32,531 bases of DNA from positions 1-32,531 of the forward strand of contig CAYNDL010000004.1 of assembly GCA_964396115.1 (NCBI GenBank), in the 5' to 3' direction. The notes beneath the pieces were generated by a model. That model saw nothing but the letters and a program-made list of their open reading frames with translations. It made no database searches and had not been told where the DNA came from. Origin of the DNA: CAYNDL01 sp964396115 (GTDB taxonomy: Bacteria > Patescibacteriota > Andersenbacteria > UBA10190 > CAIZMI01). How positions within the stretch are numbered: the first letter of the stretch is position 1; every line of letters begins with the position of its first letter. Shown piece after piece: positions 1 to 8,206 of the stretch. The position numbers and the translations under genes were made by a program.

Positions 1-693
1 TTCCAAAAAATAGCAGATGAAGTAGGCGCTTTGCATATGGCTGATATTTCTCATGTGGCAGGCCTTATTGCCGGTGATGTGCACCCGTCACCGTTTCCGT
101 TTACGCATTTGGTTACAACAACGACTCATAAAACATTGCGTGGACCGAGGGGTGCAATGATCTTTTGCCAGAAACAATTTGCGGACGCTGTAGATAAGGC
201 TGTTTTTCCAGGCCTTCAAGGTGGACCCCATGAAAACGTTATCGCGGCTAAAGCAGTCGCTTTTGGTGAAATACTAAGCGAGGATTTTAGGGAATACGCT
301 AAGCAGATTGTTTCCAATGCCAAGGCACTTGCCCAGGAGCTGCTGGCTCAAGGTTTTAGGCTTGTAACAGGTGGCACGGATAATCACTTACTCCTGGTAG
401 ATTTGCAAAATAAAGGCGTTACTGGCAAGGAGGCTGAAGAATTACTCGACCAGGTTGGGATAATTGTTAATAAAAATACGATTCCCAATGAACCTCGTTC
501 TCCATTTGACCCCTCAGGGATACGTCTCGGAACACCGGCCATAACATCGAGAGGCATGAAAGAAAATGAGATGCGGCAGATTGGAACTTGGATCGGCGAA
601 GCGATCGAAAGCAAAGGAAACGAGGCAAACATCGATGAGCTCAAGGGTAAGGTAAGGGAACTAGCGCAAGCCTTTCCACCTCCCGGTTTTTAG
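1..693 (+). CDS. glyA: serine hydroxymethyltransferase, C-terminal part (5' truncated by window edge)
   Basis: PLP enzyme that interconverts serine and glycine while loading tetrahydrofolate with a one-carbon unit, in the cytoplasm. The reading frame is open from base 1, so about 190 N-terminal residues lie outside the window and 230 residues are visible. The fragment starts inside the PLP-binding half: MADISHVAGL (fragment residues 13-22) carries the Asp and His that contact the cofactor, and TTTTHKTLRGPRG (39-51) carries the Schiff-base lysine, K44. The C-terminal domain is complete and ends in a phenylalanine/proline-rich tail. folD follows after 17 bases with no terminator, so the two one-carbon genes are probably co-transcribed. 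The identification is secure; only the start is unseen. Confidence 0.97.
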   Translation, partial: FQKIADEVGALHMADISHVAGLIAGDVHPSPFPFTHLVTTTTHKTLRGPRGAMIFCQKQFADAVDKAVFPGLQGGPHENVIAAKAVAFGEILSEDFREYAKQIVSNAKALAQELLAQGFRLVTGGTDNHLLLVDLQNKGVTGKEAEELLDQVGIIVNKNTIPNEPRSPFDPSGIRLGTPAITSRGMKENEMRQIGTWIGEAIESKGNEANIDELKGKVRELAQAFPPPGF

Positions 694-710
694 TTTAAGA
701 TATCTCATTC

Positions 711-1571
711 ATGAAACCGTTAATTTTAGACGGCCGAAAATTGGCCGGAAAAATTGAAAAACAGCTTATTAAACGTGTTTACGTACTCAAGACAGCGGGA
801 GTGAAACCTTGCTTGGGTATAGTGCTACTGGAAGGTGACCAAGCTAGCGAGATATTTGTTCGTAACAAAATAAAAAAAGCGGAAGAACTGGGGGTTGAAG
901 TGATAGCAAAGCCATTCCCCCGAAAGAGTTTCCTGGAAGGGGCTCAAGAATTAATTAACAAATGGAACAAAGATGAAAGAGTCCATGGCATCGTTGTGCA
1001 ATTGCCCCGGGGCAGGGTAAGGGATCTTGGAGGCGTGATCCGTAATGTTTTTCCGGAAAAAGATGTCGATTGCTTGCATCCTGAAAATATCGGGCTTTTG
1101 TCTTTAGGAGTACCTCGTTTTGTTCCTCCCACTCCTGCCGGAATTCACAGGCTTCTTGTCGACAACAAGATAAAAGTCGCTGGCAAAAAAATAGTAATTG
1201 TCGGTAGGAGTAACCTGGTGGGAAAACCTTTGGCAATCACTCTTCTTCAAAAAGACAAAAACGCGAATGCGACCGTTACTGTTTGCCATAGCCAAACTGT
1301 GGATCTAATAAACCAAACAAAGAAAGCCGAAATTTTAGTCGTAGCAATAGGGCAACCTGAATTCGTTACAAAAAGTTATGTAGGAAAAGGAGCTGTTGTT
1401 GTCGATGTTGGTGTGCATAAAATCGAAGGAAAATGGGTCGGAGATGTCAAGCATTCTGAGGTTGATAAAATAACCCAGGCAGTGACACCGGTTCCGGGCG
1501 GAGTAGGCCCCATGACTGTTATAATGCTCTTGCAGAATCTGATTGAAGCTGCGGAACGGCGAAAATTGTGA
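711..1571 (+). CDS. folD: bifunctional methylene-THF dehydrogenase / methenyl-THF cyclohydrolase FolD
   Basis: Oxidises methylene-tetrahydrofolate with NADP and hydrolyses the methenyl product to formyl-THF. It accepts the one-carbon unit made by GlyA, encoded just upstream. The 286 residues are the usual length. Visible family motifs are the catalytic lysine K53, the VQLP segment, DVDCLHPENIGLL, the Rossmann signature VGRSNLVGKP and the C-terminal TPVPGGVGPMT. Three positions that are normally near-invariant differ: the Tyr of YxxxK is Phe (F49), the Gly of KDVDG is Cys, and PCTP is PPTP. Starts at ATG; no clear SD upstream. Identity is firm; whether both activities are normal is open. Confidence 0.95.
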   Translation: MKPLILDGRKLAGKIEKQLIKRVYVLKTAGVKPCLGIVLLEGDQASEIFVRNKIKKAEELGVEVIAKPFPRKSFLEGAQELINKWNKDERVHGIVVQLPRGRVRDLGGVIRNVFPEKDVDCLHPENIGLLSLGVPRFVPPTPAGIHRLLVDNKIKVAGKKIVIVGRSNLVGKPLAITLLQKDKNANATVTVCHSQTVDLINQTKKAEILVVAIGQPEFVTKSYVGKGAVVVDVGVHKIEGKWVGDVKHSEVDKITQAVTPVPGGVGPMTVIMLLQNLIEAAERRKL

Positions 1572-1584
1572 AGTCTGTACAGCC

Positions 1585-1613
1585 TTCACTAAAATAATAA
1601 AATTGCTTATAAT
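1585..1613 (+). promoter_or_regulatory. promoter of secD, predicted leaderless
   Basis: A -35-like TTCACT (1585-1590) and a perfect -10 TATAAT (1608-1613) are separated by exactly 17 bases in the short folD-secD gap. Only six bases lie between the -10 and the GTG start of secD at 1620, so a normal start point would fall on the GTG itself and leave no 5' leader or SD. The spacing and hexamers are read directly; leaderless initiation is inference. Confidence 0.6.
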
Positions 1614-1619
1614 TCGCCC

Positions 1620-2948
1620 GTGACTGCAAAACAAAGGTCTTTTTGGGGAGTTGGAGGAATAATCCTGCTAATAATTCTGGCGGGTCTTATTTTGATTCCC
1701 AGTGGAAGGGTCCCTTTTTTAAGTAAAATAATTAATAATAATTTTAGGCTGGGTCTAGACTTGCAAGGAGGCACACAGCTCGTGTACCAAGCGGACTTGT
1801 CGACAGTAGCGCAAGCTAATAGAACTGAAGCTTTACAAGGAGTACGCGACGTAATTGAGAGGAGAGTTAATGCTTTCGGTGTTTCAGAACCACGAGTTCA
1901 GATAACAGGTGGTATAACGGAATCACGCGTTGTTGTTGAATTGGCAGGTATTAAGAATCCGGATGACGCAATAAAATTGATTGGTGAAACGCCGATATTG
2001 GAATTCAGGGAAGAAACACAGATAGATACTGAAAAAATCAAATTACCAGAAGGTGCTTCTCCAATCGCTTGGAAACCAACAGAACTTACAGGAAAAAACT
2101 TGAGGCGGTCAGATGTGTCATTTAACCAAAATGGTGCACCGGAGGTAGCTCTTACGTTTGATAACGACGGTGCAAAAGCTTTTGAAGAAATAACAGAAAG
2201 AAATCTTGGAAAACGTGTTGGTATTTTTCTGGACAATGCCTTACTCACTGCTCCGACAGTACAATCAAAAATCACAGAAGGAAGGGCTGTCATCACAGGT
2301 AACTTTACTCTTGAAGAGGCTAAGCAGCTTGCAACACGATTGAATGCTGGCGCTCTTCCTGTTCCCATCAATTTAATTAACCGTACTTCGGTTGGTCCTT
2401 CTTTGGGCAAAGATTCACTGGCCAAAAGCATGATTGCCGGTGCAGTCGGTCTCCTAACGATGGTTCTTTATATGGTGATCTTGTACAGGTACCCGGGAGT
2501 CATAGCCGCATTCGCGCTTCTTCTTTATGCATTATTGAACTTGGTAATTTACAAAATTATGGGAGTAACCATGAGTCTGGCTGGAATCGCAGGGTTTATT
2601 CTTTCTGTGGGGATGGCAGTAGACGCTAATGTTTTAATTTTTGAGCGAATCAAGGAAGAACTACGTAACGGCAGGCAAATAGTCCCCGCTATAACAGGCG
2701 GATTTAAAGAGGCATGGCCGTCTATTAGGGACTCAAATGTATCCAGCTTGATCACTTGTGCGCTGCTTTATATGTTGGGGTCCAGTATAGTTCGTGGGTT
2801 CGCGTTAACATTGGCGATCGGAATCGTTGTTAGTATGTTCTCCGCGGTGACTGTGACTAGGACGCTCCTAGAGGCTTCATCGTTTGTTAAGTTTTTAAAT
2901 AAAAAGAAGATCTACGCAGACGGTCTTCCTGCTGAGGTAGTAAAATAG
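1620..2948 (+). CDS. secD: preprotein translocase subunit SecD
   Basis: Inner-membrane partner of SecYEG that uses proton motive force to complete export of preproteins. The 442 residues are shorter than the E. coli protein because the periplasmic P1 region is compact, as in many reduced genomes. An N-terminal membrane segment (about residues 10-27) is followed by the conserved LGLDLQGG motif. A periplasmic domain comes next, then five C-terminal membrane helices carrying GMAVDANVLIFERIKEE, the SecD/RND signature. The GTG start at 1620 is required to keep the first helix and lies directly behind a strong -10 box. secF begins one base after the stop, so the pair is translationally linked. Confidence 0.96.
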   Translation: MTAKQRSFWGVGGIILLIILAGLILIPSGRVPFLSKIINNNFRLGLDLQGGTQLVYQADLSTVAQANRTEALQGVRDVIERRVNAFGVSEPRVQITGGITESRVVVELAGIKNPDDAIKLIGETPILEFREETQIDTEKIKLPEGASPIAWKPTELTGKNLRRSDVSFNQNGAPEVALTFDNDGAKAFEEITERNLGKRVGIFLDNALLTAPTVQSKITEGRAVITGNFTLEEAKQLATRLNAGALPVPINLINRTSVGPSLGKDSLAKSMIAGAVGLLTMVLYMVILYRYPGVIAAFALLLYALLNLVIYKIMGVTMSLAGIAGFILSVGMAVDANVLIFERIKEELRNGRQIVPAITGGFKEAWPSIRDSNVSSLITCALLYMLGSSIVRGFALTLAIGIVVSMFSAVTVTRTLLEASSFVKFLNKKKIYADGLPAEVVK

Positions 2949-2949
2949 T

Positions 2950-3852
2950 ATGGAACTGAGTATTTCAAAATACGGAAAATATGGACTAGGGCTGTCGGGG
3001 ATTTTAATGCTAGCAAGCCTTACCATGTTGCTTGTTTGGGGTCTTCGTCCTGGCATTGATTTTGCAGGTGGTAGCATCATTGAAGTAAGAGGTGGTAATT
3101 CTTCCGTGCCAAGCATCAGGGACGTTATGCAGAAGAATGGGTATGCGAACACAGAAGTTCAGTCAACAGGCAACGAAAGCGTCCTTATTCGGTTGCAGCA
3201 AATATCAGCTGACGATCACGCGAAAATTTTAGATGCATTAAAAAAAGAATTTTCTGGAATTGAGGAGCTGCGTTTCGATTCAGTGGGACCGGTCTTCAGC
3301 AAAGACCTTGTCGTCAAATCAGTAATGGCCATTGTGCTTGCCTCCTTGGCCATATTGGTCTACTTGGCCATTATCTTCCGACAATCGAGTTCAGTGGTTT
3401 CTTCTTGGTCCTTCGGTTTTTTTGCTGTCTTGGCTTTAGTGCACGACGTTATAGCCATCTGTGGTTTTTTCGCGGTCTATGCACACTTCACGGGTGCTTC
3501 GGCAGATTCACTTTTTGTTACCGCACTTCTGACAGTTATCGGTTTTTCAGTTCACGATACGATAGTTATATACAATCGAATTAAATCAAATCTAAAGGTT
3601 TACCGGATGTCCTTTAGGGAGATAGTCGACTTGAGTGTTCTTGAAACATTCACTCGCTCGTTAAACACATCCGTTACAACCTTGCTGGTCTTATTGGCTC
3701 TTTTGTTCTTCGGAGGGAGTACAATTAGGCCATTTGTGGCGACATTGTGTGCAGGAATAGTCGTAGGATCGTACTCATCACTTTTTGTTGCCGCACCATT
3801 ACTTATTTGGTGGCAAGAGAGAAACACCAGAACAAAGAAAAAGCACGCCTAA
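2950..3852 (+). CDS. secF: preprotein translocase subunit SecF
   Basis: Second half of the SecDF export motor in the cytoplasmic membrane. The 300 residues are the normal length. An N-terminal helix (about residues 9-30) is followed by the GIDFAGGSIIEVR motif, a small extracytoplasmic domain, and five further helices with the SecF signature TVIGFSVHDTIVIYNRI near residues 195-215. The ATG sits one base after the secD stop. There is no strong SD, which fits coupling to secD translation. The tail ends in basic residues facing the cytoplasm. Confidence 0.96.
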   Translation: MELSISKYGKYGLGLSGILMLASLTMLLVWGLRPGIDFAGGSIIEVRGGNSSVPSIRDVMQKNGYANTEVQSTGNESVLIRLQQISADDHAKILDALKKEFSGIEELRFDSVGPVFSKDLVVKSVMAIVLASLAILVYLAIIFRQSSSVVSSWSFGFFAVLALVHDVIAICGFFAVYAHFTGASADSLFVTALLTVIGFSVHDTIVIYNRIKSNLKVYRMSFREIVDLSVLETFTRSLNTSVTTLLVLLALLFFGGSTIRPFVATLCAGIVVGSYSSLFVAAPLLIWWQERNTRTKKKHA

Positions 3853-3878
3853 GCACGTGAAAAAGCGGGTTTATGTGT

Positions 3879-3895
3879 TACCACCAGTCGTGGTA
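3879..3895 (+). other. small inverted repeat between secF and holB
   Basis: TACCAC (3879-3884) and GTGGTA (3890-3895) form a perfect 6-bp stem with a 5-base loop, extendable by G-U pairs, 11 bases before the holB ATG. No T-run follows, so it is not a standard terminator. It could be an RNA hairpin or a small operator. Confidence 0.35.
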
Positions 3896-3906
3896 GTTTA
3901 AAGGCT

Positions 3907-4824
3907 ATGTCAGATAACGCTTTGAATATTATCGGCCACGAAGAACACCTTGATTACTTAAATAATCTACTCGCTGGCAACATGTTTCCAGTGTCTTTGG
4001 TGTTGGCGGGTCCACCCATGATCGGCAAGAAAACGATCCTGGAACATGTAGCTAAAAGCCTCTTATGCAAAAACCGCAATGCATGCGGTAATTGCGATAG
4101 TTGTCGGTCCTCGCTTTTGTCGCATCCCGACATAATATCCCAAGGGCCGAGCGATAGTGAATCATCACGGGCTGGCATCCAGTACTTATTAAAAAGAATT
4201 CACGAAAAACCACTTCTTTCCGGAACGCTGGTGGTTTTTCTTGAAAATGTTGATGAATATTCCTGGGAAACTGTGCCTTTACTTTTGAAAGCCCTTGAGG
4301 ATGCCCCTCCTTATGTCCACTTCCTTGTAACTGCTACCCGACTGGAATCGGTCTTGCCTACGGTGCGATCAAGGTCTCAAACAAGAGCTCTTTCTCCGCT
4401 GACTACCGCCCGCCTAGGCGCTCTACTTCTTAAAAAAGGATACGAAAAAAAAGACGTGGACAAGGTGTTGGATTTAGCAGGGGGACGCCCCGGTCTAGCT
4501 ATTAGACTTATAGAAGATGAGCAACTCTTTAACCAATATTCAGAATGGCATACGAAAATAAGCGGGCTGGGAAAGATGACCATCGGACAGCGCTCTTCGC
4601 TGGCAGACGACTTGGATAAACAGGGACTTACCAGCGAGTTCTTGGATTTTTTCCAGGGCATGTTAAGGGATCGCATTGCCTTAATGACTGGAAATCATGT
4701 CCAGAAAATGAAAGAATTACTTGGAGTTTTGCGCCGGAGCAGGGAAGCGGGAGCAATGTTGAAATCAAATGTCCCTCCCCGCTTGGCGCTGGAATATGTA
4801 TTCTTTATCTCATCACCCTTATAA
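3907..4824 (+). CDS. holB: DNA polymerase III delta' subunit (clamp-loader AAA+ protein)
   Basis: Clamp-loader subunit that works with DnaX (encoded here at 26664) to place the sliding clamp on DNA. The 305 residues fit the family. Visible are a P-loop-like GPPMIGKKT (about residues 36-44), a four-cysteine zinc site CKNRNACGNCDSC, a Walker-B-like stretch (LVVFLENVDEYS) lacking the usual DE pair arrangement, and a sensor region where SRC is replaced by SRS. Delta' subunits are usually not ATPases, so these changes are in keeping with that role. A DnaX-type paralog is the alternative, but the short length and missing C-terminal region favour delta'. Starts at ATG with a weak AAGG two bases upstream; frr follows four bases after the stop. 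Confidence 0.85.
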   Translation: MSDNALNIIGHEEHLDYLNNLLAGNMFPVSLVLAGPPMIGKKTILEHVAKSLLCKNRNACGNCDSCRSSLLSHPDIISQGPSDSESSRAGIQYLLKRIHEKPLLSGTLVVFLENVDEYSWETVPLLLKALEDAPPYVHFLVTATRLESVLPTVRSRSQTRALSPLTTARLGALLLKKGYEKKDVDKVLDLAGGRPGLAIRLIEDEQLFNQYSEWHTKISGLGKMTIGQRSSLADDLDKQGLTSEFLDFFQGMLRDRIALMTGNHVQKMKELLGVLRRSREAGAMLKSNVPPRLALEYVFFISSPL

Positions 4825-4828
4825 AAGT

Positions 4829-5377
4829 ATGAAACCAATTAAATTATCTCCACAGTTCGAACCTGCCGTTGAGCATTTAGCGGAAGCGTTGCGGGGGATC
4901 CGTACGGGACGCGCCTCTACTGGTCTTGTTGAAAATATTATGGTCGATTATTACGGAACTTCCACAAGACTGAGAGACATTGCCTCATTAACTACCCCAA
5001 CTCCCCAAATGATCCAAATCGAACCTTGGGACAAGTCTGCAGTCCAGTCTATCTCTAAGGCGATTGAAATTTCTGCCTTGGGCCTTAATCCCAATATTTC
5101 GGGTACAATTATCAGATTAAATTTGCCCCCTCTTACTGAGGAGCGTCGCAAGGAGCTTGTTAAGGTCGTCGGCAAAGAAGTGGAAGAAGCCAAGATAGCA
5201 ATTAGAAACGTGCGGGAAAAAAACCTAAAAGAACTGAAAAGGCTTTTGGACGAAAAGGAACTATCCGAAGACGAGCATAAAAAGAAGAGGGATGACCTGC
5301 AAAAAGAAGTTGATGATGCGTTGAAAGCAATTGAGGAACATGGAACTGAGAAAGAAACTGAACTAATGTCTGTTTAA
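4829..5377 (+). CDS. frr: ribosome recycling factor
   Basis: Splits post-termination ribosomes together with EF-G. The 182 residues match the roughly 185 of the family. Family signatures are LRGIRTGRAST near the N-terminus, VDYYG, the PWDKSAVQSISKAI stretch, ALGLNPNISG, LPPLTEERRKEL and IRNVREKNLKELK, with a charged helical C-terminus. An in-frame start further upstream (4769) would add 20 residues encoded inside holB and not seen in the family, so the ATG four bases after the holB stop is preferred. rseP starts four bases downstream. Confidence 0.96.
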   Translation: MKPIKLSPQFEPAVEHLAEALRGIRTGRASTGLVENIMVDYYGTSTRLRDIASLTTPTPQMIQIEPWDKSAVQSISKAIEISALGLNPNISGTIIRLNLPPLTEERRKELVKVVGKEVEEAKIAIRNVREKNLKELKRLLDEKELSEDEHKKKRDDLQKEVDDALKAIEEHGTEKETELMSV

Positions 5378-5381
5378 ATCG

Positions 5382-6458
5382 ATGACGATATTGATTTTTG
5401 TCCTGGTCCTATTAGCTCTCATTGTTTCGCATGAGGCGGGGCATGCTGTTGCTGCGTGGCTTTCCGGGTGCCGTGTGGAAGAGTTTGGTGTTGGGTTCCC
5501 ACCCAAAATTTTTGGAAAAAAAATCGGTGAAACTTTGTTTTCCGTAAACTGGCTGCCGCTGGGCGGGTTTGTAAAAATTACAGGGGAAGATGAGGATGCC
5601 GAAGTCACTGAAGACCCCAAATCTTTTGCGAATAAGCCGGCGTATAAGAAATTATTTATTTTGTTGGCTGGAATTGGGATGAATATCGTGTTGGCAATAT
5701 TTATCTATTCGTTTATCGCGGCGGTGGGTTCAGATATACCTTCAGAAGGATTGCCTGCTGGAACGCCAACGTCCAATGCTCGGATTGAAATCGTCGGTGT
5801 AGAAGATAACGAAATGTTGAAAAATTCTGGCATCAATGAGGGCGACATTATTTTATTAATCAATAACAAACCTGTTTCTTCGGCGACCGAAGCGGCATCG
5901 TCTATCAAGAATTTCGAAGGTGAACAGCTTGTTATGCAAGTTAGGAGAGATGAAGTTGTAAAGGAAATAAAGATCGAATTTAACGGCAACCATGAGAAAG
6001 GCAAACCAGTAGGTCTGGCTTTGCTAGATATGGCTACCTATAAAGTTCCACTGTGGCAGGCACCGCTTGAAGGAGTTAGGTCTACATGGCGCGTCGTTGT
6101 GCTGACCGCTAAAGGCCTTGGTGGACTGTTGAGCAATTTGGTTATCAACCAACAAGTACCGAAAGATGTCGCCGGGCCAGTCGGAATTGCCTCCATTGTC
6201 GGGTCAGTGGGGCGTGAAGGCTTTTTGCCGCTAATGGAATTGGTCGCAGTTCTAAGCGTTAATTTGGCCCTTATTAATGTATTGCCAATTCCGGCGTTGG
6301 ACGGAGGACGAGTATTTTTCGTTATTTTGGAAACACTTGGCCTCAACTTTTTCAAAGGCAAAAGAGAACGTATTGCTCACAGTTTAGGATTCTTTTTGCT
6401 AATATTGCTCGTTTTGCTTATAACAATAAATGACATTCGTAGAATATTTCACCCATGA
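5382..6458 (+). CDS. rseP: RseP-type site-2 intramembrane metalloprotease (M50)
   Basis: Zinc protease that cleaves transmembrane segments, typically of anti-sigma factors or leftover signal peptides. The 358 residues contain the zinc-binding HEAGH at residues 17-21 in the first helix, a second conserved membrane block (KLFILLAGIGMNIVLAIFIY), one PDZ domain in the middle (about 135-200), and the third metal ligand in NVLPIPALDGGRVFF near the C-terminus, followed by a last helix. One PDZ domain rather than the two of E. coli is the usual compact form. The gene overlaps proS by ATGA. Confidence 0.94.
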   Translation: MTILIFVLVLLALIVSHEAGHAVAAWLSGCRVEEFGVGFPPKIFGKKIGETLFSVNWLPLGGFVKITGEDEDAEVTEDPKSFANKPAYKKLFILLAGIGMNIVLAIFIYSFIAAVGSDIPSEGLPAGTPTSNARIEIVGVEDNEMLKNSGINEGDIILLINNKPVSSATEAASSIKNFEGEQLVMQVRRDEVVKEIKIEFNGNHEKGKPVGLALLDMATYKVPLWQAPLEGVRSTWRVVVLTAKGLGGLLSNLVINQQVPKDVAGPVGIASIVGSVGREGFLPLMELVAVLSVNLALINVLPIPALDGGRVFFVILETLGLNFFKGKRERIAHSLGFFLLILLVLLITINDIRRIFHP

Positions 6459-8206
6459 AAAAACTCAATATAACACCGAAAAGTCAGTCAAAGTTTTTTT
6501 GTAAGACAATGAGGGAAGCGCCCAAGGATGTGGACACGGCGTCACACGCTTTTCTTATCCGCGGAGGATATATAAGGGAATCAGTTGCTGGACGTTATTA
6601 TTTTTTACCGCTGGGATATCGCGTTCAACAAAGAATAATTGAGATAATAAGAGAAGAAATGGATAAATCGGGAGCACAGGAGATGTTATCACCGATCCTA
6701 CACCCGTTAGAATTGTGGAAAGAAACGAACAGGACAAACACGACGGGTTTTGAATTGATGAAGGTAAAAGATCGAAGAGGTAGTGAATTTGCACTTGGTG
6801 GAACCGCTGAAGAAATGTTTGTCGATCTGGTAAGGCAATTCAAGCTCAGTTATCGTGATTTGCCTTTCCAGCTTTACCAATTCTCACCTAAATTCCGTGA
6901 TGAATTGCGCGCCCGAGGAGGGCTACTGCGCGTTCGCGAGTTTATCATGAAAGATGGCTATTCTTTTCACAGGAACGAAGAAGATTTTCGCAAAGAGTAT
7001 GAAAAAATGAAAGGCGTATACTCTGCGATTTTTTCTCGACTGGGGCTTGAAACCACAATCGTTGAATCTGACAATGGCTACATCGGTGGGGAGTATTGTC
7101 ATGAATTCATTGTGGAATCGGAGGCCGGGGAGAGCAAATATTTTGTTACAGAAAATAATGACTATGCTGCGCACGAAGATGTCGCTCGTTTCAAGAAAGA
7201 TTCAAAAAACCTGTCTGATAAACCAGAAACCGTGAAAGAAGTTGCAGCAAATAGGGGAGTCACAATGGAAGACGGTGTTAAGTTCCATAACTTACCTCTT
7301 TGGCAGCAGATTAAAGATGTGCTTTTTGTGGATGAAAAAGGCAGGTTCGTCTTGGCTATTATTCGGGGTGATTTCGAAGTTAATGAGGTGAAACTAAAAA
7401 ATTTGGTTAAAGCGACTTCGTTACGGTCAGCTACCGATGAAGAGATACGTGAGCAAGTCCATTCCGAACCCGGCTTCATATCGCCCGTGGGCATAAAGGA
7501 CAATTTGAAGAAAGGAACCGACATCATCGTTGTTGCCGATGACTCGTTGAGAACGATCATCAATGCCTACGGGGGGAGCAATAAGAAAAATTGTGACTTA
7601 CTAAATATTAACATCGATCGTGACTACAAACCTGACTTGGAAGGGGACATCGCTTTGGCTAAAGTAGGCTATGAATCTTTAAAGGGTGGGCAGCTTGTCG
7701 AGAAGAAAGGGATAGAAGTCGGAAACATTTTTCAGCTCGGGTACCACTATTCAAATAAAATGAAGGGGGCTGCGTACGTGGATGTTGATGGAAAAGAAAA
7801 ACCTTTTTACATGGGTTGTTACGGAATAGGTGTGGGCCGCACAATGGCAGCCATTGCTGAAAAGTACCACGACGAAAAAGGGGTCATTTGGCCGGCATTA
7901 GTGGCTCCTTACCAAGTACACGTCCTCTCTGTCAAAGGTGGCTCAGAGGCAGTAACGGTTTCTGATAAATTGGCAGAAAACGGTTTTGAAACGTTGCTGG
8001 ATGACCGTGACGATGCATCTGCTGGAGAAAAATTTGCAGATAGTGAACTCATGGGAATACCAGTACAGGTGATCATTAGCGAACGGGGCGAAAAAGAAGG
8101 TATAATGGAGGTCCGCGAAAGAAAGGATATAAAGAAAACAACGAAGATTCCTCGCGGTAATTACGAAGACTTGTTTAGCCTTATCAAGAAAATCCTCTCC
8201 TCATAA
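6455..8206 (+). CDS. proS: prolyl-tRNA synthetase (bacterial type with editing insert)
   Basis: Class II synthetase that charges tRNA-Pro. The 583 residues comprise an N-terminal catalytic part with motif 2 (RARGGLLRVREFIMKDGYSF), an insertion domain of the bacterial editing (INS) type between motifs 2 and 3 (about residues 220-400), motif 3 (GCYGIGVGRTMAA, near 455) and an anticodon-binding C-terminal domain (LDDRDDASAGEKFADSELMG). The insert suggests that mischarged alanyl-tRNA-Pro is edited in cis. The ATG overlaps the rseP stop (ATGA), and the stop shares one base with the mreB start (TAATG). The frr-rseP-proS neighbourhood suggests a translation/envelope operon. Confidence 0.96.
   Translation: MKKLNITPKSQSKFFCKTMREAPKDVDTASHAFLIRGGYIRESVAGRYYFLPLGYRVQQRIIEIIREEMDKSGAQEMLSPILHPLELWKETNRTNTTGFELMKVKDRRGSEFALGGTAEEMFVDLVRQFKLSYRDLPFQLYQFSPKFRDELRARGGLLRVREFIMKDGYSFHRNEEDFRKEYEKMKGVYSAIFSRLGLETTIVESDNGYIGGEYCHEFIVESEAGESKYFVTENNDYAAHEDVARFKKDSKNLSDKPETVKEVAANRGVTMEDGVKFHNLPLWQQIKDVLFVDEKGRFVLAIIRGDFEVNEVKLKNLVKATSLRSATDEEIREQVHSEPGFISPVGIKDNLKKGTDIIVVADDSLRTIINAYGGSNKKNCDLLNINIDRDYKPDLEGDIALAKVGYESLKGGQLVEKKGIEVGNIFQLGYHYSNKMKGAAYVDVDGKEKPFYMGCYGIGVGRTMAAIAEKYHDEKGVIWPALVAPYQVHVLSVKGGSEAVTVSDKLAENGFETLLDDRDDASAGEKFADSELMGIPVQVIISERGEKEGIMEVRERKDIKKTTKIPRGNYEDLFSLIKKILSS

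Noticed and set aside
4769..4828. Upstream start for frr inside holB
   Set aside because: It would add 20 residues unlike RRF; the ATG after the holB stop gives the usual length.
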